A DNA stretch of 64,000 nt from Rhodococcus rhodochrous (GTDB lineage: Bacteria > Actinomycetota > Actinomycetes > Mycobacteriales > Mycobacteriaceae): the NCBI RefSeq assembly GCF_014854695.1, contig NZ_CP027557.1, forward strand, positions 2,914,001 to 2,978,000. The letters are read 5' to 3'. The notes beneath the pieces are model-generated. The model saw only the letters and a list, made by a program, of their open reading frames with translations, was not told the origin of the DNA and ran no database searches. A program made the position numbers and the translations under genes. Positions 8,344 to 16,596 of this stretch are shown here, piece after piece (the stretch's first letter is position 1; every line of letters starts with the position of its first letter).

Positions 8344-9770
8344 CCAGTACCGAGACTCGACACGACCTGACCGGAACGGTCGTCGGCCGGCTCGCCGCTC
8401 TCGCCGCGGACATCCGCACCACGGGACTGCCTGCAGAACTGCGCAAGGACGTCGCGCGCCGGGTACTCGACCTGCTCGGAAACTCCCTCGCGGCGCACGA
8501 CCAGCCGTCCGCTCGCGCCGTCACCGAGGTGGCACGCAACTGGTCCGGCGCAACCGCGGCCACCGGCATCGGCACCGGAGAACGATTCCCGGCGGCCACT
8601 GCCGCGCTGGTCAACGGCACACTCGCCCACTCGATGGACTCCGATGACACCCACCTGCCGTCGGTGCTGCACCCTTCGGCCTCGGTGATCCCGGCGGCGC
8701 TCGCTGTGGGTGAAGCCGTGGGAGCCTCCGGTGCAGCCGTTCTCGACGCCGCGGGTGTGGGTATCGAGATCGTGGTTCGCCTCGGTATGGGCGGCTACGA
8801 CGAGGAACTCGGCAACTCCGAGTTCTTCGAACGTGGCCAGCACGCGACCTCCATCTGCGGTGCCGTCGGTTCGGCTGCCGCCGCAGCGATGCTGTACGGA
8901 CTCGACGCCGAAGGTATCGCGGATGCCATGGGCATCGCCGCGAGCTTCGGTGCCGGATTGCTCGAAGCGAACCGCACCGGCGGCACGGTCAAGCGGACGC
9001 ACTGCGGATGGGCGGCGCATTCCGGTGTCACCTCGGCAGAATTCGCTCGGGCCGGACTGACGGGACCGCCGACCGTGATCGAAGGACGCTTCGGGTTCCT
9101 GCACGCCTTCTGCGGCGATCGGGCCGACACCGCGAAGGTCCTGGACGGACTGGGCGAGCACTGGGAACTGCCGGGCATCTTCTTCAAGCCCTATCCGTGC
9201 AATCACTTCACTCACGCCGGTATCGACGCCGCACGAGCGCTCGTCCGCGACGGCCTGGACCCGGCCGATATCGTGGAGATCCAGCTCGGCGTGCCGAAGC
9301 CGGTACTACGCACGATCGCCGAGCCCCCGGCATCGAAGGCTGCTCCCGAATCCGGTTACCACGCGGCCTTCTCGGGCCCGTTCACCGTCGCACGGGCACT
9401 GCTCGGTGGCTCGGGACTCGGTGTGGGACATGCCGATTTCACCGACGCTGCCGCGAAGGATCCGCGCACACTCGAACTCGCGCGGCTGGTCACGAGTTAC
9501 AGCGACGACCGCTGCGACGAGATCTACCCCCACCAGTTCCCGGCGGTTCTCCGGGTACGTACCCGGGACGGTTCCTGGCACGAAGCTCGCGTCGACCACA
9601 ACCGAGGTGGTCCGGCGAACCCGCTCTCCGACGACGAACTCACGATGAAGTTCGATCTCAACGTCGAAGGACGGTTGTCGCCGGAGAGTGCCGTAGAGGT
9701 CGCGGGAACCGCGCTCGCACTTCCTGCTGCCGAGTCACTCGATGCCCTGATGGCGACCGTGCGCGGTTGA
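8340..9770 (+). CDS. MmgE/PrpD family protein
   Basis: This 476-aa protein shows the MmgE/PrpD fold signatures: NGTLAHSMDSDDTH, HPSASVIPAALAVGE, an Ala/Gly-rich helical domain and FKPYPCNHFTHAGIDAA. The family includes 2-methylcitrate dehydratase (PrpD), cis-aconitate decarboxylase and iminodisuccinate epimerase, so lyase, decarboxylase and epimerase reactions are all possible. The GTG start at 8340 overlaps the cyclase stop (GTGA); the longer open frame upstream is a shadow of the cyclase gene. It is the last gene of the rightward arm and is followed by a strong hairpin at 9819-9866. No prpC or prpB lies nearby, so a methylcitrate-cycle role is unlikely. Confidence 0.88.
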   Translation: MTSTETRHDLTGTVVGRLAALAADIRTTGLPAELRKDVARRVLDLLGNSLAAHDQPSARAVTEVARNWSGATAATGIGTGERFPAATAALVNGTLAHSMDSDDTHLPSVLHPSASVIPAALAVGEAVGASGAAVLDAAGVGIEIVVRLGMGGYDEELGNSEFFERGQHATSICGAVGSAAAAAMLYGLDAEGIADAMGIAASFGAGLLEANRTGGTVKRTHCGWAAHSGVTSAEFARAGLTGPPTVIEGRFGFLHAFCGDRADTAKVLDGLGEHWELPGIFFKPYPCNHFTHAGIDAARALVRDGLDPADIVEIQLGVPKPVLRTIAEPPASKAAPESGYHAAFSGPFTVARALLGGSGLGVGHADFTDAAAKDPRTLELARLVTSYSDDRCDEIYPHQFPAVLRVRTRDGSWHEARVDHNRGGPANPLSDDELTMKFDLNVEGRLSPESAVEVAGTALALPAAESLDALMATVRG

Positions 9771-9818
9771 TCCGCGCAATGTGCGGGTCGTGATGGTGTG
9801 CCGTCCGGTCGCAAGCGA

Positions 9819-9866
9819 GAAGGCGGGTCTTCTCCGGTAGCTCTGTACCGAAGAAGACCCGCCTTC
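9819..9866. terminator. Bidirectional terminator
   Basis: A perfect 15-bp arm pair (GAAGGCGGGTCTTCT / AGAAGACCCGCCTTC) continues, after one mismatch, into CGGTA/TACCG around a 6-nt loop. It separates the convergent MmgE/PrpD gene and acyl-CoA synthetase gene. Confidence 0.85.
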
Positions 9867-9917
9867 GTCGCAGCGCCTACGGAATGCGCATGCGGGCGAG
9901 GAACTCTGCGACCATCG

Positions 9918-11576
9918 TCAGGACGGTGTCGTCGTTCGTAGCTCGCGGCGCAGCAGTTTGCCCGTCGCCGTCTTGGGAATGTCGGAGATGATCTCGACGA
10001 AGCGTGGGCACTTGTAGGCCGCCAGTCGCTTCTTCGTGAATGCGATCAGCTCATCGGGCGTGACCGTGGCTCCGGGGCGGAGGCTGACGAAAGCTTTGAC
10101 AGTCTCCCCGCGGTACTCGTCGGGTACACCCACCACCGCTGCTTCGCGAACGGCGTCGTGTTCGTAGAGCACGTCCTCGACCTCGCGAGGCCAGACCTTG
10201 TAGCCACTGGCGTTGATCTGGTCCTTCTTGCGGTCGATGATGTAGAACCAGCCGTCGCTGTCCATGTAGCCGACGTCGCCGGTGTGCAGCACGCCGTTCG
10301 GGATCGAGTTCGCCGTGGCCTCGGGCTTGTTCCAGTACCCGGCCACCACCTGCGGTCCGGCCGTCACGAGTTCCCCGACCTCGCCCGGGGGAAGGTCGTT
10401 GCCGTTGTCGTCGACGATCCGCACGATGGTGTCGTAGACCGGCACGCCCACGGAGGTCGCTCCGGTCAGCTCGTCGACCGGAGCCCGCCTGCCGAGTGGC
10501 ACCCCGTGCGACGGGGAGGTCGTCTCGGTGAGGCCGTAGATGTTGTGGATGTAGTGGCCGAGTCCCTCCTCGAACGCCGCGATGGTGCTCGGTGGAATCG
10601 GTGCCCCACCCGAATAGATCTTGGTCAGGCTCGCCAGGGCCTCCTTGCTCGCGTTCGGGGCGTTCATCAACGCGATGAACACCGTGATCGACCCGACCGT
10701 GAACGTGGCGTGTTGCTTCTCGATCGTCTCGATGGTGTCGGCCGGATCCATGCGGTACATCAGCACCAGCGGTGCGCCGGTCAGCAGCGACAGGGCGATG
10801 TGGCCGACGAGTCCGGTGATATGGAACAGCGGTGCGACGCCGAGGATGACGTCGTCGGGACCGATGTCGATCCAGTCCCGGTAGGTCTGCGCATTGAACG
10901 CCACGTTGCGGTGGGTGGTCATCGCGCCCTTCGGCGGACCGGTGGTCCCGGAGGTGTACGTCAGGAAAGCGACCGTGCCGGGGCCGATCTCGGCAGGAGG
11001 GACGGTCCGGCCCCGGAAGGCCGCGAGCATCTCCGCCATGTCCGTGGTGCCCGCGCACGAGATGCGTTCGACGCCGGCGAGGGTGCCGCTGTTGGCACTC
11101 TGGTACTCCAGTTCCGACGTCGTGATCACGGTGCGCACGTCGGTCGACTCGACGACCTTCGCTGCCACCTCGGTGTAGAGGGATTGCAGCGCCACGAGGA
11201 CCGTGGCCCCGGAGTCGCGCAGGATCTCCTCGAGTTCGCGTTCGCGGTACATCGGATTGGCGGACACGGCGATGCCGCCGGCCTTCCACGTTCCGAGTTG
11301 GGCGATGACGAACTGGGGCACGTTCTGTGCATAGATCGCGACCCGCTCACCCGGCCGGAACCCGGCGTCGAGGATTCCGGCGGCGAACGCGTCGCTCAGT
11401 TCGTCGAGTTCGCCTGCGGTGATCCGGCCGTCGAAGTAGCGGATGATGTCGGCGTCCGGATCGCGTTCGACGGTCGCCCGGAACATCGCCAGGGCGTCGT
11501 CGAATTCGATCGTGCGTGGTTGCCGCTGCGCAGCGTCGTACTGCGACAACCACACCTTGTCGTCGTAGATGGTCAT
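9918..11576 (-). CDS. AMP-dependent acyl-CoA synthetase/ligase
   Basis: This 552-aa ANL-superfamily enzyme activates a carboxylic acid as its acyl-AMP and then its CoA thioester. The P-loop motif FLTYTSGTTGPPKGAM, the IYGLTETTSPSH motif, HTGDVGYMDSDGWFYIIDRKKD and the C-terminal PKTATGKLLRREL with the catalytic lysine are all present. The ATG at 11576 was chosen because it gives a standard N-terminus; the upstream frame is the shadow of the cyclase gene, which ends 9 bp before it. The pair is therefore one operon, read leftwards away from the XRE-TetR regulator. A medium-chain or aromatic acid is a plausible substrate, not shown by sequence. Confidence 0.9.
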   Translation of the reverse strand: MTIYDDKVWLSQYDAAQRQPRTIEFDDALAMFRATVERDPDADIIRYFDGRITAGELDELSDAFAAGILDAGFRPGERVAIYAQNVPQFVIAQLGTWKAGGIAVSANPMYRERELEEILRDSGATVLVALQSLYTEVAAKVVESTDVRTVITTSELEYQSANSGTLAGVERISCAGTTDMAEMLAAFRGRTVPPAEIGPGTVAFLTYTSGTTGPPKGAMTTHRNVAFNAQTYRDWIDIGPDDVILGVAPLFHITGLVGHIALSLLTGAPLVLMYRMDPADTIETIEKQHATFTVGSITVFIALMNAPNASKEALASLTKIYSGGAPIPPSTIAAFEEGLGHYIHNIYGLTETTSPSHGVPLGRRAPVDELTGATSVGVPVYDTIVRIVDDNGNDLPPGEVGELVTAGPQVVAGYWNKPEATANSIPNGVLHTGDVGYMDSDGWFYIIDRKKDQINASGYKVWPREVEDVLYEHDAVREAAVVGVPDEYRGETVKAFVSLRPGATVTPDELIAFTKKRLAAYKCPRFVEIISDIPKTATGKLLRRELRTTTPS

Positions 11577-11584
11577 GGTTCGCC

Positions 11585-12559
11585 TCAGCGGATGACGATG
11601 GGATTCACCGGGGCGCCGGTGCCGTTGACGATCTTCAGCGGGGCGGCGGTGTAGAGGAAACTCCAGCGGCCGTCCGCGGCGCAGGCGTCGGCGAGGTCGT
11701 CGAGCCAGGCGATCTCCGTCAGCGTGACACCGAGATTGCGCATCAGGGCGCAGTGCAGTGGCAGCGCGACGCCGCTCTGCGGGTCGTAGGTCACCTCGTT
11801 GGCGATCGTGTCGGTCACCAGGTTCGGAATCTCCTTGTCCTGGAACCACTCGACGAGCTCGGGCGAATAGGTGAGGCCGGGCTCGCAGAATCCGTCGTAG
11901 AACTGTTCGGGGTTGTTCAGCTCGTACCAGTACTTGAGCCACCCGGTGCGGATGATCAGGATGTCGTGCGGCTCGATGGTCACGCCTTGGGCGGTCGCAG
12001 CTTCCTCGAGATCGCGGTGGTCGAACGTTTCACCCTTGTCGAGATAGGGCTTCCCGCGATGGCGGGCCATGTCGATGAGGACGCCGCGGCCGACGATGCC
12101 CTTCTCTGCGATCGGGAGGACGGAGGCCTTGTCCATTCCTCCGACGGTGCTGCGGGCGTCGTATCCGTTCCAGAGTTTGCCGTCGTACCAGACGTGTCCG
12201 AGCGCGTCGTACTGGGTCGATCCCTGGAGAAAGACCAAGGCGGTGTCGTCGGCGTAGTGCAGGCCACCCGGGAAGGCCGGCGCCCCGTCGCCGTCCCAGG
12301 AACTCTCGTCGAGCACGTTCTGCCGCTTGATCCCCTCACGACCCGGCCACAGCGGGTCGCCGGGGCTCTCGGCGCGTCCCATGTGGATCTGGAGCGTGAA
12401 GGTCTCGCCCGACTTGACGTGCTGGACGCCGCGCAGAACCTCCCCTGCGTCGAGGTAGTTCAGTGCACCCAGCTCGTCGTCGGGTCCCCACTTGCCCCAA
12501 TTGCTCGGCGCGTTCTCTCCGAGCAGTTCGCGCATTGCGGGAGCGTCGACCTCGGTCAT
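11585..12559 (-). CDS. Cyclase-family protein, His-poor variant
   Basis: This 324-aa protein is of the longer cyclase-family type. Where classical members have HxGTHxDxxxH, it reads FLQGSTQYDALGHVW, so the first two histidines are replaced (Q and Q) while Asp and the last His remain. The C-terminus keeps the usual SFLYTAAPLKIVNGTGAPVNPI. ATG 12559 was chosen because GGAGG sits 5-9 bp upstream; an ATG at 12571 would place that site inside the gene. It is the first gene of a leftward pair with the acyl-CoA synthetase and is divergent from the dual-HTH regulator. It may be a ring-opening hydrolase with an altered metal site; function unproven. Confidence 0.8.
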   Translation of the reverse strand: MTEVDAPAMRELLGENAPSNWGKWGPDDELGALNYLDAGEVLRGVQHVKSGETFTLQIHMGRAESPGDPLWPGREGIKRQNVLDESSWDGDGAPAFPGGLHYADDTALVFLQGSTQYDALGHVWYDGKLWNGYDARSTVGGMDKASVLPIAEKGIVGRGVLIDMARHRGKPYLDKGETFDHRDLEEAATAQGVTIEPHDILIIRTGWLKYWYELNNPEQFYDGFCEPGLTYSPELVEWFQDKEIPNLVTDTIANEVTYDPQSGVALPLHCALMRNLGVTLTEIAWLDDLADACAADGRWSFLYTAAPLKIVNGTGAPVNPIVIR

Positions 12560-12649
12560 GTTGTCCTCCATCGGGTAAACAGCGGGAGCGAGCACACGCT
12601 CGGTGCCGACTATGGTGCACGTCACACCTGTCGACGTCAACGATTCGAT

Positions 12650-12663
12650 ATTTTCGCGAAAAT
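12650..12663. promoter_or_regulatory. AT-rich perfect palindrome, candidate operator
   Basis: ATTTTCGCGAAAAT is a perfect 14-bp palindrome midway between the divergent cyclase (start 12559) and XRE-TetR regulator (start 12757) genes. Its composition stands out from the surrounding GC-rich DNA, suggesting a regulator site. Confidence 0.45.
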
Positions 12664-12724
12664 CCCTGCGAGACAGCCGTGCAAGTGGATACGCTGCCCG
12701 GAACGGTCGCGGGCCGGATGGTCA

Positions 12725-12745
12725 GTGTTCAGCTATTCTAAACAC
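12725..12745. promoter_or_regulatory. Candidate autoregulatory operator
   Basis: The interrupted palindrome GTGTTCAG-N5-CTAAACAC has one mismatch and ends exactly where the Shine-Dalgarno sequence of the XRE-TetR gene begins. A bound protein would block that promoter. Its position suggests autoregulation; binding is inferred. Confidence 0.45.
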
Positions 12746-12756
12746 AGGAGTTGTCG

Positions 12757-13680
12757 GTGAGTGCGGTTTCGGTCGACAGGTCGGCGTCGGTCGGGGCCGG
12801 TTTGCGCCAGGTACGGATCGCGCGCGGCATGACGCTGCGGGGCCTGGCCCAGCGCATCGAGGTCAGCCCGGCCACGCTGAGTCAGATCGAGAACGACAAG
12901 ACCGGACTGACCGTCGATCGCTTGAATCGCATCGCCGACGTACTCGGGGTGAGGCCGGCGGACATCCTCGAAGCCGGTCGGGGGGCACTCGCGGCACCAG
13001 TAGTGGAACCCGAAACCCTCGTTGCGGCCCGGCCAGACCCCCTCGGACAGACCGAGGCTCGCCGGCAGTGGCGTGAGTACGAGCCGTTGCCGCTCACGCC
13101 CGTGGTCCAGGCCGCGCTCGAGGAGATTCTCGCCGTGGGTTACCACGGCACGAGCATGCGCGAGATCTCCAAGCGCTGCGGCCTGTCGGTTCCCGGCATC
13201 TACAACTACTTCACCAGCAAGCAGGACATCCTGATGTCGATCTATCAGGTGACGATGGGCGATCTGGAGCAGCGCACGCGCGGCGCACTCGCCGAGGGCG
13301 CCGGCCGAGATCCCGTCACGGTCTTCACGTTGCTGGTCGAGAACCTGGCGCTGTACCACACGCACCGGCGCGAACTCGGCTTCATCGGTGCCAGTGAGAT
13401 GCGTTCTCTCACAACGGAGAACCGACGGATCATCGCCAGCAAGAGGAACTGGCAGCAAGCGGTCGTCGACGAGAAGGTGTTGGCCGCTGTGCGCGCCGGA
13501 TCGTTCCGGGTCCGGAACCCCGAGGACGCCGCTCGCGCCGTGGTTTCGATGTGTACCGCTCTCCCCACCTGGTGGCGACCGGGCGGGCGGATGAGTCCGG
13601 AGGAAGTCGCGAACCTCTACGTGGAGTACGCCCTCGATCTCATGCAGTACCGAGGCGCAGACCTCGACCGCGGTCCTTGA
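12757..13680 (+). CDS. Dual-HTH regulator: XRE domain fused to TetR
   Basis: This protein of about 307 aa carries two DNA-binding domains. Residues ~15-70 form an XRE/HTH_3 domain (LRQVRIARGMTLRGLAQRIEVSPATLSQIE is its core) and residues ~105-165 form a TetR-type HTH (ILAVGYHGTSMREISKRCGLSVPGIYNYFTSKQDIL region), followed by a TetR ligand-binding helical domain. The GTG at 12757 is preferred over the TTG at 12751 because CAGGAG ends at 12750, leaving no space for a ribosome at the TTG. It is divergent from the cyclase/ligase operon and 56 bp upstream of an acyl-CoA dehydrogenase gene, so it probably senses an acyl-CoA or acid and controls both. Confidence 0.85.
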   Translation: MSAVSVDRSASVGAGLRQVRIARGMTLRGLAQRIEVSPATLSQIENDKTGLTVDRLNRIADVLGVRPADILEAGRGALAAPVVEPETLVAARPDPLGQTEARRQWREYEPLPLTPVVQAALEEILAVGYHGTSMREISKRCGLSVPGIYNYFTSKQDILMSIYQVTMGDLEQRTRGALAEGAGRDPVTVFTLLVENLALYHTHRRELGFIGASEMRSLTTENRRIIASKRNWQQAVVDEKVLAAVRAGSFRVRNPEDAARAVVSMCTALPTWWRPGGRMSPEEVANLYVEYALDLMQYRGADLDRGP

Positions 13681-13736
13681 CCGAACCTCGACCTCATTCC
13701 ACGACGTCCCGACCGAACCTTCGAGGGAGAAACCGT

Positions 13737-14990
13737 ATGACCGACGTAGCGAACAGCATGCTCACCGCGCAGACGAACACCGGATCACTGGATCTTCGAC
13801 CGTCTCCCAGAGCGCTCGAACTCGAACAGGCGCTGGTGGAGTTCATGCACAACCACGTGTTCCCCGCCGAACACGAATACGAGGCCTACCGCCACAACGT
13901 CGGCCCCGACGACCACACCGTCCCGCCCGTCATCGAGACCCTCAAGCAGGAGGCCCGCAAGCGCGGTCTGTGGAATCTGTTCCTGCCCTCCGAATCCGGT
14001 ATCGGGCAGCTCGACTACGCCGGGCTCGCCGAGATCACCGGTTGGAGCCTGCATCTCGCACCGGAAGCCACCAACGGGCAGGCTCCCGATACCGGCAACA
14101 TGGAACTGCTCCACCTGTTCGGCACCGATGATCAGAAGAAGCGGTGGCTCGATCCTCTGCTGAACGGGGAGATCCGGTCCGCCTTCTCGATGACCGAGAT
14201 CGCCGTGGCCAGCTCCGACGCCACCAACATCGAGACCAGGATCGAGCGCGACGGCGACAGCTACATCATCAACGGTCGCAAGTGGTGGACCAGCGGCGCC
14301 GCGGATCCTCGCTGCAAGTTGCTGATCGTCATGGGCAAGACCGACCCCGCCGCCGACACCCACCGTCAGCAGTCCATGATCCTGGTGCCGATCGACACTC
14401 CGGGTGTCACGATCGTCCGCGACCTGCCGGTGTTCGGACGACACGACCAGCACGGTCACTGCGAAGTCGTCTACGACGACGTCCGCGTGCCCGCCGAGAA
14501 CCTCCTCGGGGAGGAAGGTGGTGGATTTGCCATGGCGCAGGCACGTCTCGGCCCCGGCCGCATCCACCACTGCATGCGCGCACTCGGTGCCGCCGAACGG
14601 GCCCTGGCGCTGATGACCACGCGCGCGCAAGGGCGTGTCGCCTTCGGCAAGACACTGGCCGAGCAGGGTGTCGTGCAGCATCAGATCGCCGAATCGCGCG
14701 TCGCGATCGAACAGGCCCGGCTGCTGTGTCGTCTTGCGGCCAAGACCATCGACGAACACGGGAACAAGGCCGCCGCCCCGTACGTGTCCGCCGCGAAGGT
14801 CGCAGTGCCGCGCATGACCCTCGAGGTGATCGACCGGGCGATCCAGGTGCACGGAGGTGCGGGTATGAGCGACGACGTACCCTTGGCTGCGATGTACGGC
14901 TGGCACCGAGCCATGCGCATCTACGACGGGCCCGACGAAGTACACCTGCGCACGATCGCCAAGAACGAACTACGCAAGTACCCGAAGTGA
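13737..14990 (+). CDS. Acyl-CoA dehydrogenase, ACAD10/11-like
   Basis: This 417-aa flavoenzyme has the acyl-CoA dehydrogenase fold: N-terminal helical domain, FSMTEIAVASSDATNI at the FAD/substrate site, NGRKWWTSGA, and the C-terminal helical domain with AIQVHGGAGMSDDVPLA and RIYDGPDEVH. The C-terminal motif resembles the ACAD10/11-like subgroup rather than short-chain enzymes. It would introduce an alpha,beta double bond in an acyl-CoA, passing electrons to ETF. ATG 13737 follows GAGGGAGA. It lies downstream of the XRE-TetR gene on the same strand and is convergent, with a 9-bp gap, with the hydrolase gene. It probably oxidises the product of the adjacent acyl-CoA ligase. Confidence 0.88.
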   Translation: MTDVANSMLTAQTNTGSLDLRPSPRALELEQALVEFMHNHVFPAEHEYEAYRHNVGPDDHTVPPVIETLKQEARKRGLWNLFLPSESGIGQLDYAGLAEITGWSLHLAPEATNGQAPDTGNMELLHLFGTDDQKKRWLDPLLNGEIRSAFSMTEIAVASSDATNIETRIERDGDSYIINGRKWWTSGAADPRCKLLIVMGKTDPAADTHRQQSMILVPIDTPGVTIVRDLPVFGRHDQHGHCEVVYDDVRVPAENLLGEEGGGFAMAQARLGPGRIHHCMRALGAAERALALMTTRAQGRVAFGKTLAEQGVVQHQIAESRVAIEQARLLCRLAAKTIDEHGNKAAAPYVSAAKVAVPRMTLEVIDRAIQVHGGAGMSDDVPLAAMYGWHRAMRIYDGPDEVHLRTIAKNELRKYPK

Positions 14991-14999
14991 CCGCGCTCC

Positions 15000-15800
15000 T
15001 CATGCGAGGGATGACTCGACCGAACGTAGGAAACGCCGCAGCTCGCGGGTGACGTCGTTCGGGGCCTCGACCGTGCTGACGTGACCGGGTCCGGTCAGAA
15101 CGACAAGTTCCGACCCGGGCACTGCGCGGTGGATGTCCTCACCGAGGGAGACGGGAGCGCGTACATCGTGGCTGGAGTACAGCAGGAGCGTCGGAACATC
15201 GATCTCGGCCAGCACATGCCGCTGGTCGGCGTAGCTGGCGCGCGCCATCGCCCGGAAGCCGTCGGGATGGAACGCGCGGACGCTGTCGAGGAACGGCGCC
15301 ACGAGTCGACTGTCTGCGGAGTCGGAGAACATCGACGGCGCCATCGTGGCAACGAACTCGTCGGGATGCAACCGTGATGCCTCCAGCGATCGGGTCAGCC
15401 TCTGCTCCGAGTCCTCGACGCCGAGCGATCCGAGCCATCCGGCATATCCGCTCACCAGGGTGAGCGACGAGATGAGCCTGCGGTGCCGGTGGAACACCGC
15501 GAGCGCCAGAGCCGCACCGAACGAGAGCCCGACGAGGTGTGCTCGCTCGATCCGCAATGCCCGGAGGAGTTCTGCCAGGCAATCGGCGTAGGCGTTCATG
15601 TCGAAGCCGGCCGGAGGTTCGGATGACCCACCTGCTCCGGGTGCGTCCCAGGCGATCACGGTGTACTCGCTCGAGAGGGCTTCGATCTGGTGACCCCACG
15701 TCGAGCGGGCATCACCGACGAAGCCGTGCGCCAGGACGACGGCAGGCCCGGTCCCGGTGCGTTCGAAAGCGATGTCGAGCCCACACACGTCGACGTGCAC
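15000..15800 (-). CDS. Alpha/beta-hydrolase
   Basis: This 266-aa alpha/beta-hydrolase has oxyanion-hole motif AHGFVG, nucleophile elbow GLSFGAA (Ser), an acid Asp in SSHDVRAP and catalytic His in GPGHVST. It resembles 3-oxoadipate enol-lactone hydrolases and related esterases, but the substrate cannot be assigned. The GTG at 15800 (VHVDVCGLDIAFERTG) gives a normal family N-terminus; longer versions reach into the divergent membrane-protein gene's promoter and are less likely. It faces the acyl-CoA dehydrogenase gene tail to tail, with no visible terminator between them. Confidence 0.8.
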   Translation of the reverse strand: MHVDVCGLDIAFERTGTGPAVVLAHGFVGDARSTWGHQIEALSSEYTVIAWDAPGAGGSSEPPAGFDMNAYADCLAELLRALRIERAHLVGLSFGAALALAVFHRHRRLISSLTLVSGYAGWLGSLGVEDSEQRLTRSLEASRLHPDEFVATMAPSMFSDSADSRLVAPFLDSVRAFHPDGFRAMARASYADQRHVLAEIDVPTLLLYSSHDVRAPVSLGEDIHRAVPGSELVVLTGPGHVSTVEAPNDVTRELRRFLRSVESSLA

Positions 15801-15867
15801 GGTCCGATCGTAGGCCTGGCACCGTAGGCCGATCACGACCGTGCGTCGGACTTTCTCTCCACTCACA

Positions 15868-15873
15868 TACTGT
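15868..15873 (+). promoter_or_regulatory. -10 box of leaderless gene
   Basis: TACTGT lies 6 nt upstream of the ATG at 15880, so transcription should start at the start codon; no Shine-Dalgarno sequence is present. Confidence 0.5.
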
Positions 15874-15879
15874 CTGCCT

Positions 15880-16476
15880 ATGGCCACCGGTTTCGATTTC
15901 TCCTGGGCTCAATTCCTGTGGATCGTGCTCATCCTCGTGGGCGTGCCGACCCTGATCGGCGTGAGCATGGTGTGGGTTGCCTGGCAGCGGGAGCGTGCCG
16001 GTGGCCGGAGTCCGTCGAGCGACTACGAGCAGACCGGTGATCGACCCGTGGGTCTCGGCCGGCGCGGCCTGTGGGCGACCGGTGCAACCGCATTCACACT
16101 CGGATTCTTGTCCTGCGCGGGATGGTTGAGTTGGTCGGCCGAGTACGACGGCGAGTTCCGAGGCCCCGGCCTGCCCGCACCGAACGAGTTCCCCACCTGG
16201 CAGGTGATCGCCTGCGGAGTGACCGTCGTGCTGGCATGCTTCCTTTCCGCTCGTCGATCCCGCTGGGTGGTGAGCGGCGGACTGGCCGCCGCAATCGGCA
16301 CGGCGGCAGGGTTCACCACCGCATTCAGCGTGGTTGCCAGTACCGACGAAACCGGTCAGGCGGGAGTGGGTGTGATGCTGTCGGAGATCGGATGGGGCAC
16401 CGGGCTGTGCCTGCTGATGCTTGTCAGGGCTGCTCGGATCAGAGGGGTGCGTCGCAGAGCGGTGGGCGCGTCGTAG
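15880..16476 (+). CDS. Small integral membrane protein, unknown function
   Basis: This 198-aa protein is not recognised. It shows four hydrophobic stretches likely to span the membrane: FLWIVLILVGVPTLIGVSMV near the N-terminus, GATAFTLGFLSCAGWL, WQVIACGVTVVLACFL, and the pair around VSGGLAAAIGTAAGFTTAF / IGWGTGLCLLMLV. Basic residues follow the first and last segments (RERAGGR, RAARIRGVRRR). The ATG at 15880 was chosen over an in-frame GTG at 15841 because TACTGT sits 6 nt upstream of the ATG. It is divergent from the hydrolase gene. No motif points to transport or enzymatic function. Confidence 0.7.
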   Translation: MATGFDFSWAQFLWIVLILVGVPTLIGVSMVWVAWQRERAGGRSPSSDYEQTGDRPVGLGRRGLWATGATAFTLGFLSCAGWLSWSAEYDGEFRGPGLPAPNEFPTWQVIACGVTVVLACFLSARRSRWVVSGGLAAAIGTAAGFTTAFSVVASTDETGQAGVGVMLSEIGWGTGLCLLMLVRAARIRGVRRRAVGAS

Positions 16477-16596
16477 CTCATCGATGCGGTGGTGGGGAAC
16501 GATCCGGTGTCCCGGCGAGTCCGCGGAATGTCGAGATCCGAGCACCGGCTCCGTCCCAGAGGTAAACGGACGAGACGATATCGAAGGATGGATCCC

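Noticed and set aside
8340-9770. PrpD of the methylcitrate cycle
   Set aside because: No prpB, prpC or prpR genes nearby; the neighbourhood is a different CoA pathway, so only the MmgE/PrpD family name is used.
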